A stretch of DNA of 64,000 nt from Leptobrachium leishanense. Lineage: Eukaryota > Chordata > Amphibia > Anura > Megophryidae. Positions within the stretch are counted from its first letter, which is position 1; each line of letters starts with the position of its first letter. Made by a program: the position numbers and the translations under genes. The stretch lies in contig CM019066.1 of assembly GCA_009667805.1 (NCBI GenBank), positions 115,248,190 to 115,312,189 on the forward strand, in the 5' to 3' direction. Of this stretch, positions 11,548-22,082 are shown piece after piece. Below the pieces are notes generated by a model. The model did no database searches, was not told the DNA's origin, and saw only the letters and a program-made list of their open reading frames with translations.

Positions 11548-11930
11548 TTAGATTGTAAGCTCACAGGAACAGGCCACTCTTTTCCCTCTTAGGTTGTAAG
11601 CTCATGGGAACAGGACCCCTATGATTGTAAGCTCACGGGAGCAGGACCACCTTAGATTGTAAACTCACGGGGACAGGACCCCTTAGATTGTAAACTCATG
11701 GGACCCCTTAGACTGTAAGCTCATGGGGACAGGACCCCTTTGATTGTAAGCTCATGGGGACAGGACCCTTTCGATTGTAAGCTTGTGGGACCCCTTGGAT
11801 TGTAAACTCATGGGACCCCTTAGATTGTAAGCTCATGGGACCCCTTAGATTGTAAAATCATGGGGACAGGACCCCATGGATTGTAAACTCAAGGGACCCC
11901 TTAGATTGTAAGCTCCTGGGAACAGGCTCA
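11548..11930. repeat. minisatellite of GATTGTAAGCTCATGGG units (13 copies)
   Basis: Thirteen units begin with GATTGTAAGCTCA or a close variant and are spaced about 23-37 bp, many followed by GGGACAGGACCCCTTA. The core word is also in the 3' UTR of the L2 LINE in this window (GACTGTAAGCT near 25630, followed by GAGCAGGGCCC). The array therefore looks like a tandem expansion of an L2 tail motif. That origin is an inference. Confidence 0.8.
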
Positions 11931-12260
11931 AGGTGGTGGTGCTGGTGGGGTGCCCAGTTGCAGGGAGGCCAATACTTACCTTTTTCCAGCACCGTGATCA
12001 AGTCCCCAGGTCTTCGCCACGCTGGTTCCGGCATGCGGCGCCCCAGAGCTTCCCCTGCACCACACGCCGGAGGAGACTCAGGGCAGGGGTGATCCGCGAG
12101 GGACAAAAAAAAGCCGATCCGTTGGAGAGGTGCTGTGTGCGTGCCTCTCCAACGGATTTTTTTGTCCCTCGCGCAAGCCGGCTGGTAATCATCACGCACA
12201 TGCGCAATGTGCAAGTAGCCTTGCGCCTCGCATTGCGTTCGCCGCCTGTGGCGACGGACC
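11931..12260. repeat. GC-richer repeat with a long hairpin
   Basis: The core at 12098-12172 is an inverted repeat: GGGACAAAAAAAAGCCGATCC and the following CGTTGGAGAGG are mirrored by CCTCTCCAACGGATTTTTTT and GTCCCTC. The flanking sequence (CAATACTTACCTTTTTCCAG and onward) looks like part of a dispersed frog repeat, but I cannot name it. Overlapping open frames on both strands are a consequence of the palindrome. Confidence 0.55.
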
Positions 12261-13083
12261 CAGTTTTATATATAGAGAAAATCTGAATTTAGATCAACAT
12301 AACTCCTGCCTAATCCTTGTTCTGTGAGATTGGCTGGTTTTAAAACCATTTTATGGTGACACACAGGTTTTTCATCCAGTTCTAAACGGCTTCCTCCTTC
12401 ACTTGCCTGAGGACATGTTCCTACAAGGAGGAGAATTATTTATTAATTTATAAAGTATTTCCATGTTGTAAGCTTCTTAACATTCCATTCAATAATTCAT
12501 CTCCGAGTCTTGGTGCCATTGCTCTTTTACACCCACATGTTTCCACTGTTCTGTTACCCACACACCTCATTTTGCCATTTCACAGGAAATTCCTATGGCT
12601 CAACTGTGATCCATATGCCATACACAAGTATTTGGTTGAAAATCACTGTATTAGACTCAAGACTCAAGACAGGACTATAGCAGGTAACTGACATGCCTTC
12701 CCAAACATGCCATGCCAGGAGCCCATACATTCAGAGCTCTTGACTATGAACGCCTACTGTTTGGTGGACCTCCCTCCACCATTGTCAAAGATGGAAGAGG
12801 GAGTTTTATTCATTGTAGATCAAGGAAGCTTTCCATTAAGTGGGATTGTAGCGTATGTTGGATATTTATGGCTAACTTTAGTGGAATCCTAGGATTAAAT
12901 TGGACTTCAAGATAGAAATTACTTACAGTTTGCGTATCCCTTTAGTCAAAAAGACCCAGACATATTCTGAATTTCAGATAGTTTTGGATTTTGGAATATT
13001 TGCATATAATAATGAGATCTTGCGAATGGGACACAAGTCTAAACAAGAAATTCCTTTAGGTTTCATATACACCCTATACACAT
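12261..13083. other. no recognisable feature
   Basis: Unique-looking AT-rich sequence. Two overlapping short frames (12707-12915) show no family motif. Nothing supports an exon. Confidence 0.4.
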
Positions 13084-13218
13084 AGCACCAACTTTGGACT
13101 AAAGCCCTAACCTAACCAGAGCTGTTATAAACTTAACAGAGCCATTACAGTCTATGGAGTTTTTAAGTTTACAACAGCTCTGGTTAAGTTAGCACCTACT
13201 TTGGAATATTGCCCATAG
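13084..13218. mobile_element. palindromic MITE, GTTGGTGCTAAC family, copy 1
   Basis: The left arm (GCACCAACTTTGG, then CTAACCAGAGCTGTTATAAAC) is mirrored by the right arm (GTTTACAACAGCTCTGGTTA, then GCACCTACTTTGGAATATTGCCC). The whole element is one about 130-bp hairpin. Related copies are at 59428-59557 and, as a single arm, 50406-50479. Confidence 0.75.
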
Positions 13219-14238
13219 CCTGGAGGTCATTTTATACAATATGTTTTAATCTTTTTGTTCCTGTCACATGAGGTCAGGTGTGGAATTTTCCATTTTTGGT
13301 ATCCGGTTGGCGCTCAAAAAATTTTGTATTGTGGAATTTCTAATAAAGGATACTCAATGTGTATTAAATACATATTACTATCCAGAATGTACCCTTTATT
13401 GAAAGCAATTATAGAACATAAGCGTTAAAGGTGTGTACCCATTTTCCCTGTGTGGCAATAAAAAAATCTCATACTTAAATGCATAATGATCAGCCGTAGA
13501 CTTCTCCAAGTCATATCTCTAGCTACTAAAATAAAACTGTGCCGTTATGCCGATATAAAACAATGTAAGATAACAGCTTGCATAGCTGTTTCATAATTTA
13601 TCTAGTACTCATCATAAGTGGTATTTAAGCAGCTATATTTTCTTTGTCATAGTTTCTTTATTTTCATAGAGACAGCAATGTGTGAAATATTTTCTGTCCA
13701 TTTTTGATGGGTTTTTCCAGGCTTTTGACTTTGTTAAAATGAATATTCATCAAAATAATCTCTTGCAATTTAAAACAACATACATCTGAGCCGTGAAATA
13801 TGGCCACTTAACTTCCTTGCAGCTTGTATTTTGATAGAAATTACTCCTTACATTGTAGCTGGAGAGTTCTAATTTCCTAGCTAGTGTTACAGTACTAATT
13901 AGCTCCCAAGAGTAAAGGGATTGAGTATTGGCTTTAGTTTTCGGCGCCGATAGCCAGCTTTGCTCTTCCATTTGAATTCTGAAAGTGTATTGTTTAAAAC
14001 AAATTATATATGCGGTTAAAAAGGGAACCATCTTTATTTAACAAGCAATTATACATTCTTGTGTTTTATTCCTATATTCCCACTTGTTTTTTATCCACAG
14101 TCTTCTGAGATGTCTGTTTTCCTATTGTGTTCAATATTTTATGGAAAATCTATTTAAATTCATTATGGTACCATGTTGCATGCAGTGATAATGAATATAT
14201 TGCATTTACTGCATTATATAAGGAATAAGCACTCCTTG
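13219..14238. other. no recognisable feature
   Basis: AT-rich, unique-looking sequence without inverted termini or coding motifs. Confidence 0.4.
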
Positions 14239-14394
14239 GTAGGAAGTAGGGATGAGCTGTTCGGTTCGATGTGTTCGGAGTTCGATTCGAACATCGCCAG
14301 TTCGGATGTTCGCGAACTACGAACATTTCCGCGTGTTCGCCGCATGTTCGCCCACAATGCACCACAATGGACCACAATGCACTTTTTCCACTGG

Positions 14395-14570
14395 CCTGAA
14401 GCTTGTAATTGGCTACAGCCTGCACCTGACCACAGTTTAGGTGCAAGACAGGTGCAAGACTATGCCAATCACGGCTCAGAGTCCTGATTGGGCAAATTTT
14501 GCCCAATCATGGGCTCACATAGCTAAGTCCCGCAGCACACTATATAAGGCTTGAACCCAGCCCAGCCAGC
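14395..14570 (+). promoter_or_regulatory. promoter-like segment inside the hAT-like element
   Basis: CCAAT-type words occur in both orientations (AATTGG near 14407, CCAATCA near 14465, GATTGG near 14487 and CCAATCA near 14503), all upstream of CTATATAAGG (14540-14549), a good TATA box. The spacing resembles a Pol II core promoter that would start transcription about 25-30 bp downstream, just before the tandem arrays. This is motif evidence only. Confidence 0.4.
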
Positions 14571-14640
14571 ACGTCTTTTTCTGCAGGAGTGAGAGGAGAT
14601 TGTTCTGTCAGTGTGTCTTCTCACTGCCAGTGACAGCTAT

Positions 14641-14990
14641 TGGGGGGGGTCTCACTTGTTGCAGATATCTGGGTATTGGTGGAAAGTGTGTCTTCTCAGT
14701 CAGTGACAGCAGCAATTTGGGGGCTCACTTGTTGCAGATATCTGGGAATTGGTGGAAAGTGTGTCTTCTCAGTCAGTGACAGCAGCAATTTGGGGGCTCA
14801 CTTGTTGCAGATATCTGGGAATTGGTGGTGGAAAGTGTGTCTTCTCAGTCAGTGACAGCAGCAATTTGGGGGCTCACTTGTTGCAGATATCTGGGAATTG
14901 GTGGTGGAAAGTGTGTCTTCTCAGTCAGTGACAGCAGCAATTTGGGGGGCTCACTTGTTGCAGATATCTGGGAATTGGTGGAAACGTAAC
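14641..14990 (+). repeat. tandem repeat, about 73-bp unit, five copies
   Basis: Each unit contains GCTCACTTGTTGCAGATATC, then TGGGAATTGGTGG, AAAGTGTGTCTTCTCAGTCA and GTGACAGCAGCAATTTGGGG. Copies start about 70-76 bp apart and are nearly identical, so amplification is recent. Repetitive open frames (14640-14931) read through the units but show no known protein motif. Confidence 0.9.
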
Positions 14991-15029
14991 TGAATAGATC
15001 GGGGATCTCTTCTGCATTCCCAAAACCTC

Positions 15030-15500
15030 CACCACTGCACTCTTCCACAATACCACAGAGGGGTTACTTATGGTGTGAAGGCACTTGCTACCACCAAAGG
15101 CAAAATATTTGGGTGCACTGACGCCTGTACCAGATTCATATCATTTTAATATTTGGCCGCAGGGTCCAACCCTGCACTCTTCCACAATACCACAGAGGGG
15201 TTACTTACGGTGTGAAGGCACTTGCTGCCACCAAAGGCAAAATATTTGGGTACACTGACACTGACGCCTATATTACCAGATTCATATCATTTTAATATTG
15301 GACCGCAGGGTCCAACCCGGCACTCTTCCACAATACCACAAAGGGGTTACGGTGTGAAGGCACTTGCTGCCACCAAAGGCACAATATTTGGGTGCACTGC
15401 CACTGATGCCTATATTACCAGATTCATATAATTTTAATATTGGACCACAGGGTCCAACCCTGCACTCTTCCACAATACCACAGAGGGGTTACGGTGTGAC
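15030..15500 (+). repeat. tandem repeat, about 140-bp unit, four copies
   Basis: The phrase CTCTTCCACAATACCACAG occurs near 15039, 15177, 15319 and 15463. Each is followed by GGGGTTAC, GTGTGAAGGCACTTGC, ACCAAAGGCA and a TTCATAT(C/A)ATTTTAATA segment. The copies differ by a few percent and small indels. Confidence 0.9.
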
Positions 15501-16271
15501 GGCACTGTTGCCAACACTGAAGGCCCAATTTTGAAGCAACTTTTGTTACTTTCATCCAAAGCCTGCATAAGTTTCACCATAATTTAGCCCAAAAAAATCA
15601 CTTAACTTGTTCTGCGTGTCCTAAAATGTCTCCTCTTTTCATACAGACTGCCGCCCCAAGCAGTTGTTTATGAATAGATTAAAGGAAAACCGTTTACCGT
15701 CATTTGAAATGTCATTTTTTTGTTTTTAAATGTTTCTATACATCCTACAAATCCACCACTTCACGGGTAACGGGCAGGTTATGGGGACCTCCTATGCACG
15801 ATATTTGAATGAATTTTTGTTTTTATTTTTAACCCTTATTTCATGGAAAACTCACTGTTCCTTTAAAAACGTTTTTTTTTTTTTACTTTTTGTCCTTAAT
15901 TCCTGTCCCCCAGGGCACTACCCGGACCCCCATGCACCTTTTATGGCAAATATCTTGCATATATGCCCTCTTGGAGGGCACTCTAAAATTCGAACTTTCG
16001 AGTCCCATTGACTTGCATTGAGTTCGGTTCGTGTTCGCGTTCGAACTCGAACTTTTGAAATTGTTCGAGTTCGAATGCGAACCGAACACGGGGGTATTCG
16101 ACTCATCCCTAGTAGGAAGTGAAGGATCTTTATGAATGTTTCCATTACATCTTACCGAGGCTTAGGTGTAGGATTGTGCAAAAGATAATAAACTGAAGCC
16201 CCTGTATTTTTTTCTCCCACTCTCTGTTTCTTTGTTCTTCGTCCTGGCTAGATTAACCCTTTAGACCCATA

Positions 16272-16453
16272 CAAGGTTATTCAGAGAGCGGTGAAAAGCA
16301 GGAGAATGACTGGAGAATGGAAAATTCTAGGTCAAAATAGCCAAACCAGAAAAAGTCTCCCATTTATCTCACTTTCCAAATCAGCTATTGTGACCTAGAA
16401 TTTTCCATTCTCCAGTCATTCTCCTGCTTTTCACCTCTCTCTGAATAACCCTG
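16272..16453. mobile_element. short palindromic GGTTATTCAGAGA MITE, copy B1
   Basis: About 180 bp forming one hairpin: CAAGGTTATTCAGAGAG on the left and CTCTCTGAATAACCCTG on the right, with ATA directly outside both ends. The interior carries CCAAACCAGAAAAAGTCTCC, CATTTATCTCACTTTCC and TGACCTAGAATTTTCCA. The termini match those of the 0.9-kb MITEs at 6989 and 49521, so it is probably a deletion derivative of the same system. Confidence 0.85.
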
Positions 16454-17090
16454 ATAGTTGCTCCCTCTATTTTTCTGGTGGGGTTGTACATATCCCACTG
16501 CTTTTTGGAGAGCGTTCTTAAAGAGCACTATTCATGCCTACCAGTTGTTGGGCTGATCTGACATGGAATTGCTCCAAATATATGTGTTAGCATTTTTTGG
16601 CTATCACATATTATTTGATAAAATAGCGTAATTCTGTACTTATTTAATTTTGTCTTTGTAGCATGCTGTTGGGGTGAGTGACAGCTCTAAACAGAGAGCT
16701 GGCCCACAGGATGGATGACCACTCTCCTGGTTCACCTGATTACCTGTTGGCCCACTGATAACTCTGTCAACACTGATCGCCAGTCCCTCAGTGCTGCGTG
16801 TTGGCCTTTGGGCTCCACGCACAGTGGGTGAAACATGGTGGTGCCTTAAGCTGGAACCTGGTAAGTAGCACCAGCAATATCTCATCAAGAGAAGAGATAT
16901 CACATTGATCTTTAAGACCAATCTCCACACCGTGATAGGATCTGGGATCTCACAGCCATAGTGCACCTGAGTGGTACAGGCGCATTCTTTTTATGGCATT
17001 TACATGAACTACATGTAAATTACAGGTAATGAATGGAGAGTTGGGGTGGCAGTATGATGACCTATTTGCAAGATACTTTCCACTTGCGTC
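16454..17090. other. mostly unique stretch with one exon-like segment
   Basis: A T-rich tract ending GTCTTTGTAG (16653-16662) followed by sequence ending at a strong donor GTAAGTAG (16862 on) brackets 16663-16861. That segment has stops in all three forward frames, so it could only be a non-coding exon, and chance is quite possible. Nothing else is recognised. Confidence 0.3.
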
Positions 17091-17092
17091 AA

Positions 17093-17215
17093 AAGAAGGG
17101 GCAGTATCTGTTACCTTAAATTGGAGCAGAAAGTTAGGATTAGGGTTAAAAGTAACCTTAAAAGTAACCCAAACAGAAGCTCAAATGGTAACTTAGTCCT
17201 AATTTCTAACCCATC
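17093..17215. repeat. diverged dispersed repeat with AGGGTTA words, copy 1
   Basis: Shares the sequence order AAAAGAAG, CAG(T/A)ATCTGTTACCT, AAATTGGAGCAGAA, GGGTTA and TAACTTAGTCCTAATTT with 53255-53400. It appears to be one dispersed family whose ends contain telomere-like words. Boundaries are approximate. Confidence 0.5.
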
Positions 17216-18890
17216 AGAACTGGTGCAACGTTTTTTTAATGAATCAACAAAACAACACATCTTTTCCACAGGATACGGCTTCCTGTGGTCGCTGTTAGTA
17301 GTGTTTATGTTCTTATCTCTCTTGCAAGGGTATTAAGGCTTGGTGCTGCCCTAGGCACTCCAACCCCCCCTACCTCAGATGTTATAGAAATATGGACATG
17401 TACTTAGACAGAAAATGAAGACAAACTGTCACAACCTATCCAGGCCATTTGGCAATAAAAATGTAATTTAGAGCAAAGTAAACTATCTTATTTACACCAA
17501 GTGATTTCTTTATGATTTATTATTATGATACTCCTCCTGCTCTCTTCTAACCCATTTTTCAAGCTTGTAGGATCTTACATGTAGCTGCTAGGACTAGTAG
17601 AGGGTACACCACCAGCTGACATGCAGATCCTTCTAGTCCGACAATGAAATAGGTTTAACTCGGTATTGTGTCCAGTAAGGATAGTCTGTTATCATGTCGA
17701 TAAATAGATATTTCACTACATTAATATTTACAAGCCTCTTGAGTTCACTCACATCGAAACCTGTCAGTGTGTTTCAACCTGCGGTTCTTGGTCCAGTGAT
17801 TCCTTTTGGCTTCAATGAAATTGTATTCTGTGCTTGTTACTTTCACAGCTCGTTCTGTGATCTCTGCTGAATCAGTTCATTAAGCTGATTAAAAAGCCAT
17901 CCTTTGTTATGCTTATAATGACTTATTTATAATGAACAAGTCAAGTCATGTAGAGATCGCGCTGTAGTCAGAACTTAATATTGTAGAAGCACAAATTAGG
18001 GTGTACAAGGGCATCATGGTAACCTTTAGCTCTAATTTGAAAACGCTCTCCAACATTGTTCCATGCAATATATACTTTACAAGTACATTCGGCAGCTTCA
18101 TTTAGTTAATTTGTGCGTATGACAATGCATGTTTTTTAGCGTTGTGCATAGCTGAACATTTTCTAATACTCTACAATCATCTGTTATGCTTGATTTCTCT
18201 ATTTTAATGAATATATGTAGATGCCTTCAAACCCTATGTAAATAATTTAAAAAGATACATTTCCTATAGCTGCAGCACGACACAGGTCTGGACGCAAAAG
18301 ATGCTTGTAGATCATTCTAGATTCAGAATGTTGGTATTTATCGAATACAAATCTTACACCAGTAGTGGCATTTGTCGGAGAAGCGAGGAATCCTGCTCCA
18401 GAAGAGGATAATCTTAAAATAGCATTTTTTTTTAATACAACATTTATTAAACAGATATGTTGTGCACAGATATGGGGATAACATTTGTTCATTTGTAAAT
18501 ATTTTATGTCCTTCTGAGAAGGTTTTTATGTATTTTCAGAGGGTGCTAACAATAAAGAGCACCGCTAGCTGCAACGTGCATGCAAATAATGATCCAGGAC
18601 TCCATGTTTCATACAGAGATTATTTTAACTGGTGTCTAACAGCCAACATAGGTTTCGTGAAAAATTACAGAGTTTAATGGAGCAAAGCTGTATATTTTCT
18701 TTATTTTTAGATTTATGAGGTAGATGTTTGGTCTCATACATCCATTATTTCGGTTATAGACTTGTAATGCTCAGGGGAAATAGTCACAAGGTATTGCGAA
18801 AGTCTCTTAGAACCAAGATTTGTGTATTTATACACACACACACCTAGTAGAGGCACTCAAACCGTAACATGTATTTTATACAGTGTTTTT
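17216..18890. other. no recognisable feature
   Basis: Long AT-rich stretch without inverted termini or known coding motifs. The small open frames at 18247-18677 lie on both strands and have no support. It may be genuine single-copy intergenic or intronic DNA. Confidence 0.4.
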
Positions 18891-18957
18891 TTTCTGGAAA
18901 CATAGGTGGGGGTACTCTCACGCCCAGGGAAAAATTGTGACTATTTTCGCGTCCTAA

Positions 18958-19053
18958 TAAACAATAGTTGTAGCTCACTTAAAGGAAGAAACTTTGAAAG
19001 GGAACTATATTTTTTAATACTGTGTTCCTTTAAATGAACTACAGCTATTGTTG
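18958..19053. repeat. imperfect hairpin, about 95 bp
   Basis: AACAATAGTTGTAGCTCA followed by TTAAAGGAA is mirrored by TTCCTTTAAATGAACTACAG and CTATTGTTGT. The middle is A/T-rich. It is a small palindromic repeat that abuts the next MITE. Confidence 0.6.
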
Positions 19054-19062
19054 TAACCCTAT

Positions 19063-19174
19063 GGGGGTTATCCACTAAGTGCCTCTGTTGCAAGAAAAGT
19101 CTGTATTGCAGGGCAGTTAGCTGTTTTCTTTCTTTTTCTTTTTTGCAACGCTGGCACTGAGTGGATAATCCCTA
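19063..19174. mobile_element. small MITE (GGGTTATCCACTAAGTGCC ends)
   Basis: The left end GGGGTTATCCACTAAGTGCC is mirrored by GGCACTGAGTGGATAATCCC at the right end. The 110-bp body contains TTGCAAG and CTTTTTTGCAAC, which also pair. The target duplication is not clear. Confidence 0.7.
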
Positions 19175-20340
19175 GCATTTGTGAGCACCACAGCAATGAA
19201 ACTCAGTTTTGCTGCTGAGTATGCATGAGCTCCACAGCAATGAAACGCACAGTAATGCGCAGTGTGTATGAGCTCCACAGCAACAAAACTCCACTATCCA
19301 CCAAGTACTGTTTGATTAATATTGGGGGACTCCAATGAGAGGGTGTTTGACCATGAGAACACTCCCACATGGTGGTAACAGCAGGACCACATGTGAACAT
19401 ACCTGTGTTGTCAGAGCTGATATTGTTAAATGCTGTTTTGAAGTGTATTTGGAAGCAGCAGCAGTTTTTTTCTTTGTTCTGAGGCCTGCCTGTCACTGAG
19501 TCCCTGCAGAGCAGTGCTGCCAGGACTTAACTGTAAATCTCCACCTGCTCACCTTCCAGAGTGCACCACACACTGTCTGGAACTGCTGGGGAGGCTGGGG
19601 GTAGGGCAGCAGTGTAGACTTTTTTGACATGCCTTCCTCTTGACATCATCAGAGGGGGCCATGCACCAACAAGGAGGAAGGGACCAGGAGGAGAGAGAGC
19701 ACAGGCTTCCATATCCAGCACCGCGGGTGAGTCTACGCTCTGGCCTGGCACACACAATGCAGCTCGCTGGGCCCCAGCTGCATCTTAGAGGAGGAGCAGC
19801 AGCAACAAAGCGCCAGGCAGATAGTTAAAAAATTTGGATCCCTGTCAAGGCAAGTTTTTGCACCCACTCCTGGTCTTGCCCTCTTAGGTGGCCACATGTA
19901 CCGCCTTACAGTGACAGCTCCTCTGATCACACTGTTTGGTTCAAAGTTTCAGCGGCTGCAGAGCAAGGGGGGGTGTAGCATGTTTACACACATCTGCCAG
20001 AGCTGGGGCACTGAAGAAACAGAGGGGAGATTTTATTTAACCAGCCCCCCCTTGCAGTTACTGGGAGAAGAGAGGGTTTATCGGTTCCTACATACAATCC
20101 GACAATCGGAAGCGTTCAGGAGCAACATGAGCTGCTGAGCGCTTCCGATTCTCTGCCTGCCACTGCAGGAGGAGGGAGGAGCATCATGCTCTCTCTTGTT
20201 AGTTCGGGCTGGTGGTGAGGTGCCTGTACTAAATGGTGAGGTGCCGGTACTGAGTACCGGCGAGTACCCACTGAAAAAAAGCTCAGATTTTATATAAGGC
20301 TGCTGCCTACTGGGACCAATGGAGACAACATACAGTGCAT
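19175..20340. repeat. unclassified dispersed repeat with GAGCTCCACAGCAA units
   Basis: Two to three units of about 50 bp (about 19180-19285) carry GAGCTCCACAGCAA and CAGTAATGCGCAGTGTGTAT. The same words recur at 26268-26440. Downstream sequence, including the GAGGTGCCGGTACTGAGTACC segment near 20230, looks like part of an older retroelement, but I see no RT, LTR pair or target duplication. Open frames at 19527-20344 on both strands have no family resemblance. Confidence 0.4.
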
Positions 20341-21062
20341 CCACTTAAATGTACCATAAGAGGTTTTTAAAAAATATCCTGAGGATATATTTATAACCCA
20401 CTGCGAATCTAATATATATGTCTGTATGTAGGTTTTTTCTTATTTTTAAGTTGCTTGCATAGGGATAAGCTCTAACATAGGGGCAGTGTTGAGTCCTACA
20501 TAACTAAAAGGTATGGTGAACATAATGTATATTGTTAAGGTTTTTAATTCGCAGATACAAATATTAAAATGATTTTTTTCACTGATTTACCAAGTACTAC
20601 CTTGGTTATTTGGGTTCCTTATGTGCATCGTTCACCCTATAATGTTCATACCTTCCTGATTATTTGTGGATCCTGTAGGTCCTGAAAAATCAAATTTTCT
20701 GCATTTGTGGACAAGTAAGAAGGGGAATTTATGAACATAATGCAAACTTTCTAATGGAAATTAATTTACATTTGAAGATGCACCATACGTTACCTAATCA
20801 GAAAGCTGAATATTCGTACCTGCAGTCATTTTCTCTTGACTGCTACAAATCCGCAGGTTTTACATAACCTCCATGGTTTTGTATTTATATGTATTTATCT
20901 GTAATTGGACAAGGAATTTAATAAGGATTCACAAGGACGAAAGGCACCATAGAAATAGCAGTAATCACGGGGACCTGAAAATTGCAATTGGTGTCGATTC
21001 ACTGGTCAGATCGGATCCAGTGGAGGTCAGATTACCCAACTACTTTCCCTTTCCAGAAGACT
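20341..21062. other. no recognisable feature
   Basis: Unique-looking AT-rich sequence with no supported gene. Confidence 0.4.
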
Positions 21063-21122
21063 GTAATTATTATTATTATTATTATTCTTTATTTATAAAG
21101 CGCCAGCATATTCCGCTGTAAT
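21063..21122 (-). repeat. L2-like LINE/SINE 3' tail fragment with (ATT)n
   Basis: An ATT microsatellite is followed by CTTTATTTATAAAGCGCCAG and CATATTCCGC. The same combination begins the repeat at 61767. Read on the minus strand it is a LINE-type 3' tail ending in (AAT)n. Only about 60 bp are present. Confidence 0.6.
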
Positions 21123-21960
21123 GAAAGGAGCCATAAGCTCTATAGAGAATTTATTGTACTTTTGATCCACAAACCAGCTCTACTTTCCTGTTTCTGCACA
21201 CGTTATCCAATTTGTCATAATTCCATATCTATGTTTAATATATTTTATTGTACATAAAGGCAGAACATTTAAAAATTTTCATAAATCAAATCATTCTAAA
21301 TAAATAATACTGTTAATTCATAGATTGCTGTCTAATGCAGTGCTTGGTTGGTACCAGCGCAACACTGTCATTTCAAAATTGGACAAAGTTATTTTAAACT
21401 CTGTAAATGTGCTTACTAGCAACAAGGACACTCTATTGAGGAACTATGGGTCAGAACCACAAATAGGTTCCAATTATTTGGAAAATTGGATTGTCCGCTG
21501 TATTACAAAGTACACCCAATCTTTTAAATTTTAGAATGACACCTTACATATTCTCAGCTTTTTTATACATTTTAAAACCTCAAATTTATAGTATCTGTCG
21601 CTGCTAGTGGTAGGATTGCATGTCAGCTTATCAGTTTATTCAAGGCTCCATGACCATGCTGTTTCGTGTAATAGGATTTTTTCCATTAACCCCTCTCAGA
21701 AATTGATGTAAAAATACAGGATTTAATCAATGTGGGTAGAATGAGAATAAACTGACCCAGTGGTTCAGGTCAGTGAGATATTGCTCGCTGAAATACTGTT
21801 GATAAATTAAATCCTGTTGTATTAAACATGGCTTGAAAACACCCAATGCTGAAAAAGAGCATAGTAGGTATCTACACGAGTGGTTTTTTTCTCCCCCTAC
21901 TGGTAACATCACACAATTTAAAGATGCAGACTCTATAAATCCTATCTGATATATACTGTG
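21123..21960. other. no recognisable feature
   Basis: AT-rich sequence without motifs, inverted ends or credible open frames. Confidence 0.4.
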
Positions 21961-22082
21961 TTAACGAAAGACAACAGACAATCAATTCTACTCACTGGTT
22001 TTCTTGTTCCTAACTCTCTGCTTGATCCGCACAAGTCCAGCATTCCACTGAGACTGCTCTGACCAAGGTGAGTTACTGTAAT

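Larger units (their letters stand above)
14247..16111. mobile_element. 1.87-kb hAT-like non-autonomous element with promoter-like segment and two tandem arrays
   Basis: The element starts TAGGGATGAG and ends CTCATCCCTA. It is flanked by an exact 8-bp duplication GTAGGAAG (14239-14246 and 16112-16119), typical of hAT insertions. The subterminal zones are rich in TTCGAA-type words: GTTCGGTTCG on the left, GAACTCGAAC and GAACCGAACAC on the right. Inside are a promoter-like stretch (about 14395-14570), an array of about 73-bp units (14641-14990) and an array of about 140-bp units (15030-15500). No transposase is encoded. The exact duplication points to a fairly recent insertion. Confidence 0.85.

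Noticed and set aside
11548..11930. Regular repeat array resembling a CRISPR layout
   Set aside because: Spacers are not unique but are themselves part of the repeat; the genomic context is eukaryotic.
14640..14931. Repetitive W-G-L-T-C-C-R-Y protein
   Set aside because: It is a translation of the 73-bp tandem unit, with no start context or known motif.
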